Part shown: piece by piece, positions 7,167 through 14,800 of the stretch | Numbering within the stretch: the stretch's first letter is position 1 | Layout of the letters: each line of letters opens with the position of its first letter | Source: Lachnospiraceae bacterium | GTDB lineage: Bacteria > Bacillota_A > Clostridia > Lachnospirales > Lachnospiraceae | Direction: 5' to 3' | DNA: 14,913 nucleotides | Assembly: GCA_024699595.1 (NCBI GenBank) | Contig: JAILPG010000139.1 | Location: 1 to 14,913, forward strand | The notes under the pieces: model-generated | Told to the model about the DNA's origin: nothing | Databases searched by the model: none | Seen by the model: only the letters and a program-made list of their open reading frames with translations | Made by a program: the position numbers and the translations under genes

Positions 7167-9527
7167 TGTACTTTCCTCCATTTCATCATTGTTATTATTA
7201 TCAGTTACTTCCTCAGTTGATACAGGATGTCTCATCTTATGATCACGGGATGCATCATGAACCTTAAACAGATTAAGCCTCAGAGCATTCATGCATACAG
7301 TAAAGCTTGACAGGGACATGGCTGCGGCTCCCCACATGGGATTCATGTAGATGCCACGGTACAGCCCTGCTGCCATAGGAATGAGAATAATGTTATAGGC
7401 AAATGCCCAAAAAAGATTCTCGTATATATTCCTGAGTGCTGCGCGGCTCAGCCTCACAGCTGCCGATACATCTGTAAGCTTTGAATTCATCAGTACTACG
7501 TCAGCGGAATCTATCGCTGCATCAGCACCGGCTCCGATTGCTATACCAATATCAGCGCTTGTCAGAGCAGGAGAATCATTTATCCCATCTCCTACCATAG
7601 CTACTTTCCCATATTTTTGCAGATTTCTGATAACAGATTCCTTGCCATCCGGAAGAACACCTGCTATGACTCTGTTTACTCCTGCCTGCTTTCCGATCGC
7701 CAGGGCTGTTCTTTCGTTGTCACCGGTAAGCATGACAACCTCAATACCCATGTTCTGAAGCTCTTTTACAGCCTGTGCAGAATCCTCCTTTATAACGTCA
7801 GCAACTGCGATGATCCCAAGGAGTTTTCCGGCTCTTGTAAAAAACAGGGGAGTCTTACCCTCTTCAGAAAGACTCTTTTCCCGCTGCTCCATATCCGGAC
7901 CTACCTTGCAGACAGTGCGGATAAACTTTCCTGATCCCGCATACAAGACCTGTCCATTCTGCTCAGCAGATATGCCGTTTCCGGGAAGTGCCTTCCAGTT
8001 GGTGAGCGGGTGTATGGGACAGGGTGGATCAGTCACTGAATTAACAACAGCCCTGGCAAGCGGATGCTCACTCCTTGCTTCCATAAGATAAGCTGTTGTA
8101 ACAAGTTCTTCCGCCGTAACCCCGTCTGCGGGAACAGTATCTGTAACTTCAGGTTTTCCGGCAGTAATGGTGCCGGTCTTATCAAGTGCCATGATCTGGA
8201 TCTTTCCGGCAGATTCCATAGACTCACTTGTCTTAAACAGTATTCCGTTTTTGGCACCCATTCCATTTCCGACCATGATCGCAACCGGTGTGGCAAGTCC
8301 CAGTGCGCAGGGACAGCTTATAACAAGTACACTTATCGCTCGTTCAAGGGCAAATACCGATTCTGCTCCCTTAACCATCCAAATGATAAATACAACAACC
8401 GCTATAGCAATAACTGCCGGTACAAATACTCCGGAAACCTTATCTGCTATCCGGGCAATGGGTGCCTTGGTCGCAGCTGCGTCACTTACCATCTGTATGA
8501 TCCGGGAGAAAGTAGTATCTTCCCCGACACGGCTTGCCCTGGCCTTAAAGTATCCCGACTGATTTATGGTTGCTGCACTTATGCTGTCTCCTGCGGATTT
8601 ATCTACAGGAATGGATTCTCCTGTAAGGGCCGATTCATCAACAGCGGTATCACCCTCAATGATCGTTCCATCTACAGGTATCGCTTCTCCGGGCTTTACA
8701 ATAAATATATCTCCCGTCTGAACCTCATCGATGTCCACTACGAGCTCTTTTCCATCACGCTCTACCACAGCAGTCTTTGGAGCCATCTTCATCAGATTCT
8801 TCAGGGCATCCGTGGTTCTTCCCTTGGACAGAGATTCTAGCGTCTTACCCACTGTGATGAGGGCCGGTATCATAGCTGCCGACTCAAAATACAGCTGACC
8901 GTGATAGATCTCCATGAGATCCGCATTAGGTGTTCCTCCTGTGATCATTACTGTCATCTTGTAAAGAACATACAAAGACCATCCAAATGATACGGATGAG
9001 CCAAGGGCTACCAGTGCATCCATGTTGGGACTGCCGTTAAAAAGAGTCCTGAATCCCGAGATAAAAAACGCCCTGTTGATGTACATCACTATGATCGCAA
9101 GCAGCATCTGGGTAAGCGCAAGCCCAAGATGATTATGTTTAAGAAAAGCGGGAACAGGGAGTTTCAGCATGTTGTGACCCATTGTCAGATACATAAGGAT
9201 CAACAGAAATCCTACAGACCATGCAAGTCTCTTAACAAGCTTTGGAGTCTCATGATCCTTAAGTGCCTCTTCTTCAGCCGCAAGCTTTGCGGAAGCACTC
9301 TGTTTATTGTTCTCTTTTGTATCCGTGTCGTTTTTGAGCCTTGCGCCGTATCCTGCCTCTTCCACGGCTCTGATAACATCAGCTTTGCTGACATCACCCT
9401 CCACACCCATGGAATTTGTTAAAAGGGAAACACTCACCTCTTTAACCCCGGGCAGCCTTCCAACTGCCTTCTCTACTCTGGCCTGACATGCAGCGCAGGT
9501 CATTCCCGTAACGATATATTGCTTCAT
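6957..9527 (-). CDS. copA: Copper-exporting P1B-type ATPase with C-terminal CopZ-like domain
   Basis: This 856-residue membrane pump uses ATP to export Cu(I). Order of parts: an N-terminal heavy-metal domain (GMTCAAC, C11 and C14), membrane helices from about residue 100, the actuator domain with TGES, the CPC metal-transport motif (C405-P406-C407), the phosphorylation site DKTGT (D449), the hinge GDGIND (D647), and the last two membrane helices. After an Asn/Glu-rich linker comes a second heavy-metal domain (residues 788-856, GMMCEHC with C799 and C802). The frame opens at a GTG at 9533, but AGGTGA lies 6 nt before the ATG at 9527 and abuts the GTG, so I use the ATG. C-terminal heavy-metal domains are less common than N-terminal ones. 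It is first in an operon with csoR. Confidence 0.95.
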   Translation of the reverse strand: MKQYIVTGMTCAACQARVEKAVGRLPGVKEVSVSLLTNSMGVEGDVSKADVIRAVEEAGYGARLKNDTDTKENNKQSASAKLAAEEEALKDHETPKLVKRLAWSVGFLLILMYLTMGHNMLKLPVPAFLKHNHLGLALTQMLLAIIVMYINRAFFISGFRTLFNGSPNMDALVALGSSVSFGWSLYVLYKMTVMITGGTPNADLMEIYHGQLYFESAAMIPALITVGKTLESLSKGRTTDALKNLMKMAPKTAVVERDGKELVVDIDEVQTGDIFIVKPGEAIPVDGTIIEGDTAVDESALTGESIPVDKSAGDSISAATINQSGYFKARASRVGEDTTFSRIIQMVSDAAATKAPIARIADKVSGVFVPAVIAIAVVVFIIWMVKGAESVFALERAISVLVISCPCALGLATPVAIMVGNGMGAKNGILFKTSESMESAGKIQIMALDKTGTITAGKPEVTDTVPADGVTAEELVTTAYLMEARSEHPLARAVVNSVTDPPCPIHPLTNWKALPGNGISAEQNGQVLYAGSGKFIRTVCKVGPDMEQREKSLSEEGKTPLFFTRAGKLLGIIAVADVIKEDSAQAVKELQNMGIEVVMLTGDNERTALAIGKQAGVNRVIAGVLPDGKESVIRNLQKYGKVAMVGDGINDSPALTSADIGIAIGAGADAAIDSADVVLMNSKLTDVSAAVRLSRAALRNIYENLFWAFAYNIILIPMAAGLYRGIYMNPMWGAAAMSLSSFTVCMNALRLNLFKVHDASRDHKMRHPVSTEEVTDNNNNDEMEESTMTKTLKIEGMMCEHCEARVKKALEAVAGVESAVADHNANTAVITLSADVADDVLRKAVEDQDYKVLGVE

Positions 9528-9555
9528 TGTCACTCACCTGGAAAAATCAATCACA

Positions 9556-9598
9556 ATAGTCCCCCTTACTATCCACAGTGTATACTAGGGGGGACTAT
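9556..9598. promoter_or_regulatory. Two inverted CsoR-type operators
   Basis: ATAGTCCCCCTTACTAT (9556-9572) and ATACTAGGGGGGACTAT (9582-9598) are the same site in opposite orientation (15 of 17 match after reverse complement). Outer arms AATAGTCCCCC and GGGGGACTATT (9555-9565, 9589-9599) are a perfect 11-bp inverted repeat. Short inverted ends around a G/C run are the hallmark of CsoR operators. The upstream site fills the promoter spacer and the other lies at or just past the expected transcription start. Confidence 0.75.
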
Positions 9599-9605
9599 TT
9601 GTCAA
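9577..9605 (-). promoter_or_regulatory. Copper-responsive promoter of copA-csoR
   Basis: On the minus strand, TTGACA (9605-9600) is followed after 17 bp by TACACT (9582-9577). A CsoR-type operator occupies the spacer, so bound CsoR would exclude RNA polymerase. The -35 begins only 3 bp past the stop codon of the small ORF upstream. Confidence 0.7.
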
Positions 9606-9608
9606 TGA

Positions 9609-9764
9609 TTAACCTGGACAAAAGGAATGGTCGGCATCTTCTGCCGACCATCTTTTCCTTCGCCGGTATGCAGTTTTGAGTTTCATGTCACGGGTTCCGG
9701 TGTTGAAGCCGTTCATGACACGGTGTTTCTTAGCTTTGAGCTTCTTTAATTTTTTCTCTACCAT
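9609..9764 (-). CDS. Small basic protein of unknown function (51 aa)
   Basis: I do not recognise this protein. It has 51 residues and is very rich in Lys and Arg (KKLKKLKAKKHR near the start and RRRKR around residue 35), so it may bind nucleic acid. AGGAGG lies 8 nt before the ATG, and the frame could only be extended upstream into the DUF2804 gene's tail. The ATG is 58 bp after the DUF2804 stop, so the two are probably co-transcribed. The last dozen codons double as a perfect 10-bp hairpin (9627-9651). Translation through that hairpin suggests the ORF end may have been redefined by the terminator. Confidence 0.55.
   Translation of the reverse strand: MVEKKLKKLKAKKHRVMNGFNTGTRDMKLKTAYRRRKRWSAEDADHSFCPG
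9627..9651. terminator. Hairpin inside the 3' end of the small ORF
   Basis: ATGGTCGGCA (9627-9636) and TGCCGACCAT (9642-9651) form a perfect 10-bp stem with a 5-nt loop. On the minus strand it is followed by TCCTTTTG, a modest U tract. It probably ends transcription of the DUF2804 operon before the copA promoter, although it lies within a reading frame. Confidence 0.6.
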
Positions 9765-9822
9765 GACTTTTTCCTCCTTCGATAATAATATCGGCATTTC
9801 GTCATCAACTCTCAAGCCGGAC

Positions 9823-10845
9823 TCAGTATTTGTTATGTACCTTTTCGGCAAAGCACATGACATCCCTTATCGTTATTTCTGTGCCGTCATCAAGGACTGC
9901 CTTTCCGGACATGCGTCCGAATACCTGATGCTGATCGGATACGATGATCTTAAAGTCCAGACATGCTACCCTGTCCAAAACCGGTTCGAACGTCATCTCA
10001 AACCTGCCGTCAGAGGAAGAAAATCTCCAGGGATCCATATAAGTACTCTCGGGGATATGGAAAACAACGTCGTCGAGCTTGTGAGCCTTTCCGTCAAAAA
10101 AGAGGATATTCTCGGACGCTGCGCTGGTGTCGCCGAAGCCGTATCCGATGTTCCATCCGAATGAATGCCCGTTCACATCCGTATTGCCTGAGCCCCAGAA
10201 CCAGGTGTTGTCGTAGGTCCAAACGCCTCTGCCCCAGTCCAGAGTGCCAAAGTCTTTGCCCGGATCAAACCTGTATGTTTTCCCGTCGAAGTGTATCTCT
10301 CCCTCTGCACGCATGCAGTTGATCTTCTGATTGTAGTAGAATGCATGCTTCTTTGGCCAGGGGGTTGCGATGACCATCGTATCCATCGGAGGATTTAAGA
10401 GGACGATGTCGGCATCAAGACTCTTTCCGTTCATAAAGTTTTCAAAGTGACAGGTGATGTGGCGCTTTTGATCCTCTGCCGCAAAGCTCATCTGCAGTCG
10501 TTTGTCGTGGTATTTTGTCACACCGGACGAAGAATCCTCCGGAAGATGAAGCTTCCCCATGGGGAAAGCGTTCAGCACTGTCTCGGTATGCTCCCACGGA
10601 TCCTTGTCAAATACTAAAAGAGAGACCGACTGCAGGCCTATATATCCGTCGTCCGAAATGGTAAAGGCTGCGGCAAATTCGTCATTCACCACGAGATAAT
10701 AGTCCCATTCTTTGATGCGGAGTTTTGGTGCTTTGATCATGGAGCGGCGATACTGTTTTACAAGGCTTTTCGACCAGCCCGGTTCCCTAAGCTCGCCTTC
10801 TTCATTTAGCAGAAGACCTTTATCCGTTACTTCGTGGTTTCTCAT
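9823..10845 (-). CDS. DUF2804 domain-containing protein
   Basis: This 340-residue protein matches the DUF2804 family by recall of its hallmark segment: DWGRGVWTYDNTWFWGSG at residues 203-220, rich in Trp and Gly. The many short beta-strand-like stretches with aromatic residues suggest a two-barrel, lipocalin-like fold such as in CrtC/AttH proteins; this is an inference. No signal peptide or membrane segment is seen, and no catalytic role is known. GAGGAGA lies 6 nt before the ATG. It is divergent from the sugar kinase gene and is followed by the small basic ORF. Confidence 0.8.
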   Translation of the reverse strand: MRNHEVTDKGLLLNEEGELREPGWSKSLVKQYRRSMIKAPKLRIKEWDYYLVVNDEFAAAFTISDDGYIGLQSVSLLVFDKDPWEHTETVLNAFPMGKLHLPEDSSSGVTKYHDKRLQMSFAAEDQKRHITCHFENFMNGKSLDADIVLLNPPMDTMVIATPWPKKHAFYYNQKINCMRAEGEIHFDGKTYRFDPGKDFGTLDWGRGVWTYDNTWFWGSGNTDVNGHSFGWNIGYGFGDTSAASENILFFDGKAHKLDDVVFHIPESTYMDPWRFSSSDGRFEMTFEPVLDRVACLDFKIIVSDQHQVFGRMSGKAVLDDGTEITIRDVMCFAEKVHNKY

Positions 10846-10878
10846 GTCCGTTCTCCTCGCTTGCTTCTGACCCGGTGC

Positions 10879-10942
10879 ATTATATTCTGTACATTACGAT
10901 CTGACCTGATACTGCCGGTACAGATATCTACTTATGATTATA
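10879..10942 (-). promoter_or_regulatory. Candidate promoter region for the DUF2804 gene
   Basis: Reading the minus strand, two perfect TATAAT hexamers occur, at 10942-10937 and 10884-10879. The first has TTTAAA 17 bp upstream as a weak -35. Neither has a convincing TTGACA, so which is used is unclear. In the rest of the 176-bp divergent gap, TATGAT (10976-10981) is a possible -10 for the kinase gene on the plus strand. Confidence 0.3.
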
Positions 10943-11021
10943 CTCCATGCTATCAACTTTTTAAAAATATCCTGATATGATAAAATTTTTAGGAATGATA
11001 AAGAAAAGAGAGTAAATGTGA

Positions 11022-12128
11022 ATGGGGAAGATCATCGCTGCAGGGCATATTTGTTTGGACATCACCCCGGTGTTTCCGGAGACAGTCAGGGGGCAGACAA
11101 CAGAAGTTCTGCTTCAGCCGGGGAAGCTAATACATATGGCGGGTGCAAATGTACATACCGGTGGTAGTGTCGCCAATACAGGGTTGGCGCTGAAGAAACT
11201 TGGCAATGACGTAATTTTGCTTGGAAAGATTGGCAGGGATGCCTTCGGCAGCATGGTGAAGAGCATTGCTGCTTTCCATGGAACCGGTGGACTGATTGAG
11301 GATGATTTCTGTGCGACCTCTTATTCTGTAGTATTGGCAATCCCCGGTCAGGATAGGATTTTTCTCCACGATCCCGGTGCGAATGACAGCTTCTTAAATA
11401 GCGATATTCCCGAAGAGGCATTGGAGGAAGCCGTGCTGTTCCACTTCGGTTATCCGCCTTTAATGAAGCGGATGTATGCGGATGAAGGCAGGGAACTGGA
11501 AGAAATGTTTCGGCGGATGAAGGAGCATGAAATCGCAACCAGTCTGGATTTTGCAGCGATCGATCCGCATTCCGAAGCAGCGAAGGCTGACTGGAGGACG
11601 ATCCTTCAAAGAGTACTGCCTTATGTGGACTTCTTTGTTCCATCATTCGAGGAACTATGCTTCATGCTGGATCGGGAACGTTATCATCGACTCAACCAAG
11701 GCAAAGACATGACTGAGGGGCTGGATCTTCAGGCAGAAGCAATGCCGCTGGCTGAAGAGCTGATCAGGTTGGGATGCCGGGCAGTGCTGATAAAGTGCGG
11801 CACCAGCGGAATGATATACAAAACATCAGATCTTGATGCTATGAAGACAACAGGCAGACGGCTGGGACTGGATGCCGCTTGCTGGGCAAATCAGGCAGGT
11901 ATTCAGCCCTGCTTCAAGGCAGATATCGTAAGATCCGGTACGGGTGCAGGAGATACGAGCATAGCAGCATTTTTAACAGCGATATGCAGGGGGTACGATC
12001 CGGCAATGTGCGTTGCTCTGGCATCAGCTGAAGGTGCATGCTGTGTTACAACATATGATGCATTAAGCGGTCTGAAAACCATCGAGGAACTGGTGGAAAA
12101 GATTGATTCCGGATGGCAAACAGCGTAA
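11022..12128 (+). CDS. PfkB family carbohydrate kinase
   Basis: This 368-residue ribokinase-fold enzyme moves the ATP gamma-phosphate to a sugar or sugar phosphate. The N-terminal sugar-binding Asp is D13 in GHICLD. The GGSVANTGLALKKLG segment is the first PfkB signature region, and TGAGD (307-311) is the anion hole with the catalytic base D311. It is longer than the usual 300-330 residues, partly through an insertion around residues 215-240. The Shine-Dalgarno (GAGAG, about 10 nt upstream) is weak. The class II aldolase gene follows after 14 bp, so its product is probably a ketose bisphosphate or ketose 1-phosphate for that aldolase. Fructose/tagatose 6-phosphate or an inositol-derived acid are candidates. 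Confidence 0.87.
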   Translation: MGKIIAAGHICLDITPVFPETVRGQTTEVLLQPGKLIHMAGANVHTGGSVANTGLALKKLGNDVILLGKIGRDAFGSMVKSIAAFHGTGGLIEDDFCATSYSVVLAIPGQDRIFLHDPGANDSFLNSDIPEEALEEAVLFHFGYPPLMKRMYADEGRELEEMFRRMKEHEIATSLDFAAIDPHSEAAKADWRTILQRVLPYVDFFVPSFEELCFMLDRERYHRLNQGKDMTEGLDLQAEAMPLAEELIRLGCRAVLIKCGTSGMIYKTSDLDAMKTTGRRLGLDAACWANQAGIQPCFKADIVRSGTGAGDTSIAAFLTAICRGYDPAMCVALASAEGACCVTTYDALSGLKTIEELVEKIDSGWQTA

Positions 12129-12142
12129 GGAGGAAATAAACC

Positions 12143-12991
12143 ATGCTGGTAAATATGAATGACATTCTTCTTCCAGCAAAGGAAGGAAAGTATGGCATTG
12201 GATTTTTTAACACCGTCAATGTGGAGATGGCACGCGCTGTCATTGAAACTGCAGAGGAACTGCACTCTCCTGTGATAGTGGGTACCGCAGAGGTGCTTCT
12301 GCCAGCTATGTCACTGGAAAATGTGGCAGATTATCTGATTCCCATGGCTCAGCGTGCCAGCGTGCCGGTATGTGTACATTATGATCACGGACTGTCTTTT
12401 GAAAAATGTATGCAAGCCCTAAAGCTGGGGTTCACTTCAGTTATGTATGACTGTTCTATGGCGGAATATAACGTGAATGTGAAAAATGTGAACGAAATGG
12501 TAAGGATATGCCATGCGATGGGTGCCACTGTCGAAGGCGAACTTGGCCATGTGGGCGACAACGAAGGAGAGGGCAGGCTGGAAAACCCCAGCGATTATTA
12601 TACCGATCCCGATGTCGCCCTGGATTATGCCAATCGTACTGGAATTGATGCACTTGCAGTGGCAGTTGGAAATGCACATGGTGATTACAAGTTTCCTCCT
12701 AAACTGGATTTTGACAGGATAGAAACCATAGCTCAAAAAACTCAGATTCCCCTGGTTCTACACGGTGGCAGCGGCTTGGCGGATACAGATTTCCGGATCG
12801 CAGTCGAAAAAGGAATCTGCAAGGTGAATATTTTCACAGATCTGGACAAGGCAGGAAAGGCAGGTGCCGAGCAGGGACTTAAAGCAGGGGCAATGACTAT
12901 GATGGGACTGATCCCATACGAGATTGACGCTATGAAAGCTGTTGTCAGGGAAAAGATCATATTGTTTGGTTCGGACGGGGTTGTTGTCTAA
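12143..12991 (+). CDS. Class II ketose-bisphosphate aldolase (GatY/KbaY-like)
   Basis: This 282-residue zinc-dependent aldolase would cleave a ketose bisphosphate into dihydroxyacetone phosphate and an aldehyde. The catalytic acid D81 and zinc ligand H82 sit in HYDHG. The other zinc ligands are H179 in GNAHGDY and H207 in LHGGSG, one residue away from the H83/H180/H208 numbering I recall for E. coli GatY. KVNIFTDL is the phosphate-binding segment. AAGGAGG lies 9 nt before the ATG. The length and His spacing favour the tagatose/fructose-bisphosphate group, and IolJ-like use is possible. The substrate is set by the kinase next to it and is not decided by the sequence. Confidence 0.9.
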   Translation: MLVNMNDILLPAKEGKYGIGFFNTVNVEMARAVIETAEELHSPVIVGTAEVLLPAMSLENVADYLIPMAQRASVPVCVHYDHGLSFEKCMQALKLGFTSVMYDCSMAEYNVNVKNVNEMVRICHAMGATVEGELGHVGDNEGEGRLENPSDYYTDPDVALDYANRTGIDALAVAVGNAHGDYKFPPKLDFDRIETIAQKTQIPLVLHGGSGLADTDFRIAVEKGICKVNIFTDLDKAGKAGAEQGLKAGAMTMMGLIPYEIDAMKAVVREKIILFGSDGVVV

Positions 12992-13027
12992 AGTATCAAA
13001 GAAAAAACTCAGATCCCGGGAGGGCAT

Positions 13028-13432
13028 ATGGAATACAGAATTGTTGAAGGTAAAGAGAATATAAGAGTTGAAGATGTAGCCAGACTGCTGAAGATGACAT
13101 ACTGGGCTGACTCAAGACCTGTAGAAAAGATAGAGAAATCTATGGAGAATTCAAAATGTATAGGCCTGTATGTCGATGGGGTTGAGCAGCTTATCGGATT
13201 TGCAAGAGTAATAAGCGATTACGCAACTACATATTATCTTTGCGATGTGATCATCGACGAAGCCTATCAGCATAAAGGACTAGGAAAAGCGTTAGTGTCT
13301 TATGTAGTTTCTATGCCGGATTATAACGGACTAAGAGGGCTGTTAGTTACAAAAGATGCCCATACACTGTATGAAAAGTATGGATATGAGATCATAAATA
13401 ATCGGGCTATGATGAAGTCGCCTGAAGCATAG
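13028..13432 (+). CDS. GNAT family N-acetyltransferase, small
   Basis: This 134-residue acetyltransferase has the acetyl-CoA loop QHKGLGKAL (81-89) after the strand YYLCDVIID. The C-terminal YEKYGYE segment is the usual last strand of single-domain GNATs. The acceptor is unknown. GGGAGG lies 4 nt before the ATG and only 36 bp separate it from the aldolase, so it may be read from the same transcript. No functional link to the sugar genes is evident. Confidence 0.87.
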   Translation: MEYRIVEGKENIRVEDVARLLKMTYWADSRPVEKIEKSMENSKCIGLYVDGVEQLIGFARVISDYATTYYLCDVIIDEAYQHKGLGKALVSYVVSMPDYNGLRGLLVTKDAHTLYEKYGYEIINNRAMMKSPEA

Positions 13433-13480
13433 GAAATCGGGAAATGATGAATCTGTGATTTTGAAGGGATGAGAGGGATC

Positions 13481-14209
13481 ATGGTATTAAGCCAATACAA
13501 CAACTTCATATTCGATCTGTATGGAACGCTTATCGATGTGCGGACCGACGAGCACGCAGATGAAACCTGGATCAGGTGGGCTAAGTGGCTAGATGAGCAT
13601 GACATACGGCACCCTTCAACTCAGGTCATGCATGATGATTTTTTCGGAATGGATAGAGCGGCCAGAGATAAGGCTCTGGCGGAAGGCGTTTTTGCTTATC
13701 CTGAGATAGATGTCATCCCCATCTACAGGACGCTTTTTGAAAAATACGGGAATCCTTCCGATAGACTGACTAACAGTTTTCTGGATGATGCCGGATTTGC
13801 TTTCAGGGTCTCTTCGCGAGAGTATATCCGGTTATTTCCGGGTGTGAAGAGATTCTTAAAAAGTATCAATTCTTCCGGTAAACATGCATATATCTTAAGC
13901 AATGCGCAGCGCTGCTATACGTTGCCAGAGATCCATGCATTCGGATTGCATGAGCTGGTCAGTGATGTACTGATATCGTCGGATCACGGCTGCATGAAGC
14001 CGGACACTGCATTTTATAATATGATGATCTTAAGGAATGGCCTTGATCGCGACAAGACTGTCATGATCGGCGACAGCAGGGAGAATGATTATGAAGGCGG
14101 GATCGGAGCCGGAATAAATGCGATATGGCTGAATGATGATAATCCTGCGACGGAGTTTTATAATTTTTCAGCGAGAAAACCCCATCCGACTCAGCCGGTT
14201 GTGGGATGA
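13481..14209 (+). CDS. HAD family hydrolase, 3' end probably supplied by an IS element
   Basis: This 242-residue HAD-superfamily protein carries motif I FDLYGT (nucleophile D12), motif II S140 in LSNAQ, motif III K173 in MKPD, and motif IV GDSREND (D198, D203). The residue two after the nucleophile is Tyr rather than the acid/base Asp of phosphatases; FDLYGT is what L-2-haloacid dehalogenases and some relatives show, so the chemistry is uncertain. I chose the ATG at 13481 with GAGAGG upstream; an ATG at 13469 abuts AAGGG with no gap. The last 15 or so codons lie in the presumed left end of an IS605-type element and overlap the tnpA 3' end by 19 bp. The native C-terminus may thus have been replaced. 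Confidence 0.85.
   Translation: MVLSQYNNFIFDLYGTLIDVRTDEHADETWIRWAKWLDEHDIRHPSTQVMHDDFFGMDRAARDKALAEGVFAYPEIDVIPIYRTLFEKYGNPSDRLTNSFLDDAGFAFRVSSREYIRLFPGVKRFLKSINSSGKHAYILSNAQRCYTLPEIHAFGLHELVSDVLISSDHGCMKPDTAFYNMMILRNGLDRDKTVMIGDSRENDYEGGIGAGINAIWLNDDNPATEFYNFSARKPHPTQPVVG
14181..14205. repeat. Putative IS left-end imperfect hairpin
   Basis: CCCATCCG (14181-14188) pairs with CGG-TT-GTGGG (14196-14205) around a 7-nt loop. This gives 8 pairs, one of them G-T, with a two-base bulge. Bulged subterminal hairpins are the structures TnpA recognises on single-stranded DNA. The tnpA stop codon and the last HAD codons fall in it. Confidence 0.5.
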
Positions 14210-14658
14210 ATCGCCTTCCTGTATTTTCCGGATCTGACATACTTGCGTTTGTGCTCATCAGTCCGTTGTGATTCTATATACTTTTTTACCGTCTCCATGG
14301 AAACAGATCCTGTATTTGCACAGAAATAGCTAGCGCTCCAGAAAGCATCTTTCCAAAGGTATTTTTTGACATGCTCCGGATAGGTCGCACGTACTTCTTT
14401 GGAAAGCTGAGTCTTTAAGGAATTTACCAACCTTACAGGTGCAAGATCCGGTGGCATTGAAACGAGCATGTGCATATGATCCTCATCTGTCTCAGCGGAT
14501 ATCAGGGTACAGTTCATGTTTTCACACAGATATGCCGCGTGATTTTTCATAAAGTCCCCTATCTCCGTAGTGATTACCTTCTTTCTGTACTTTGTTACAA
14601 AGATCAGATGAAAGGTCAGCTTGTATACTGAATGTGAGCCTCTGTTAAGATCATCCAT
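14191..14658 (-). CDS. tnpA: IS200/IS605 family transposase TnpA (Y1 HUH)
   Basis: This 155-residue transposase cuts and rejoins single-stranded DNA at hairpin ends. The HUH motif is H61-M-H63 in DEDHMHML, and the catalytic tyrosine is Y127 in METVKKYIES, at the place expected for the family. YKLTFHLIFVTKYRKKVI is the conserved N-terminal strand. I chose the ATG at 14658 because the length fits the family; the frame is open to 14802, but residues before this Met do not look conserved. It is complete and apparently intact. Its 3' end overlaps the HAD gene on the other strand. Confidence 0.9.
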   Translation of the reverse strand: MDDLNRGSHSVYKLTFHLIFVTKYRKKVITTEIGDFMKNHAAYLCENMNCTLISAETDEDHMHMLVSMPPDLAPVRLVNSLKTQLSKEVRATYPEHVKKYLWKDAFWSASYFCANTGSVSMETVKKYIESQRTDEHKRKYVRSGKYRKAIHPTTG

Positions 14659-14737
14659 CTTTTGTCCGTCCCTTACATACACATGCTCCATTCTGGATAT
14701 GTCTATTTCTGAAAATGCATCCGGGCAGAACATATGT

Positions 14738-14766
14738 TTGCCTTTTGCTGTCTTCTGTGCTATAAT
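14738..14766 (+). promoter_or_regulatory. Promoter of tnpB
   Basis: TTGCCT (14738-14743) is followed after 17 bp by a perfect extended -10, TGCTATAAT (14758-14766). The expected start site near 14773 leaves a short leader with AGGAGGG at 14780-14786. Confidence 0.5.
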
Positions 14767-14800
14767 AGTAGCATACATCAGGAGGGCAGCATTAACAACC

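Noticed and set aside
8064..8840. A 258-codon open frame on the plus strand, antisense to copA
   Set aside because: It lies entirely over conserved copA motifs (CPC, TGES region). Its peptide is rich in Cys, Ser, Tyr and Arg with no domain, and it lacks a ribosome binding site, so it is a shadow frame.
9676..10164. A 162-codon plus-strand frame over the small ORF and the DUF2804 gene
   Set aside because: The minus strand holds a recognised family and good ribosome binding sites. The plus-strand peptide shows no domain and mirrors those codons.
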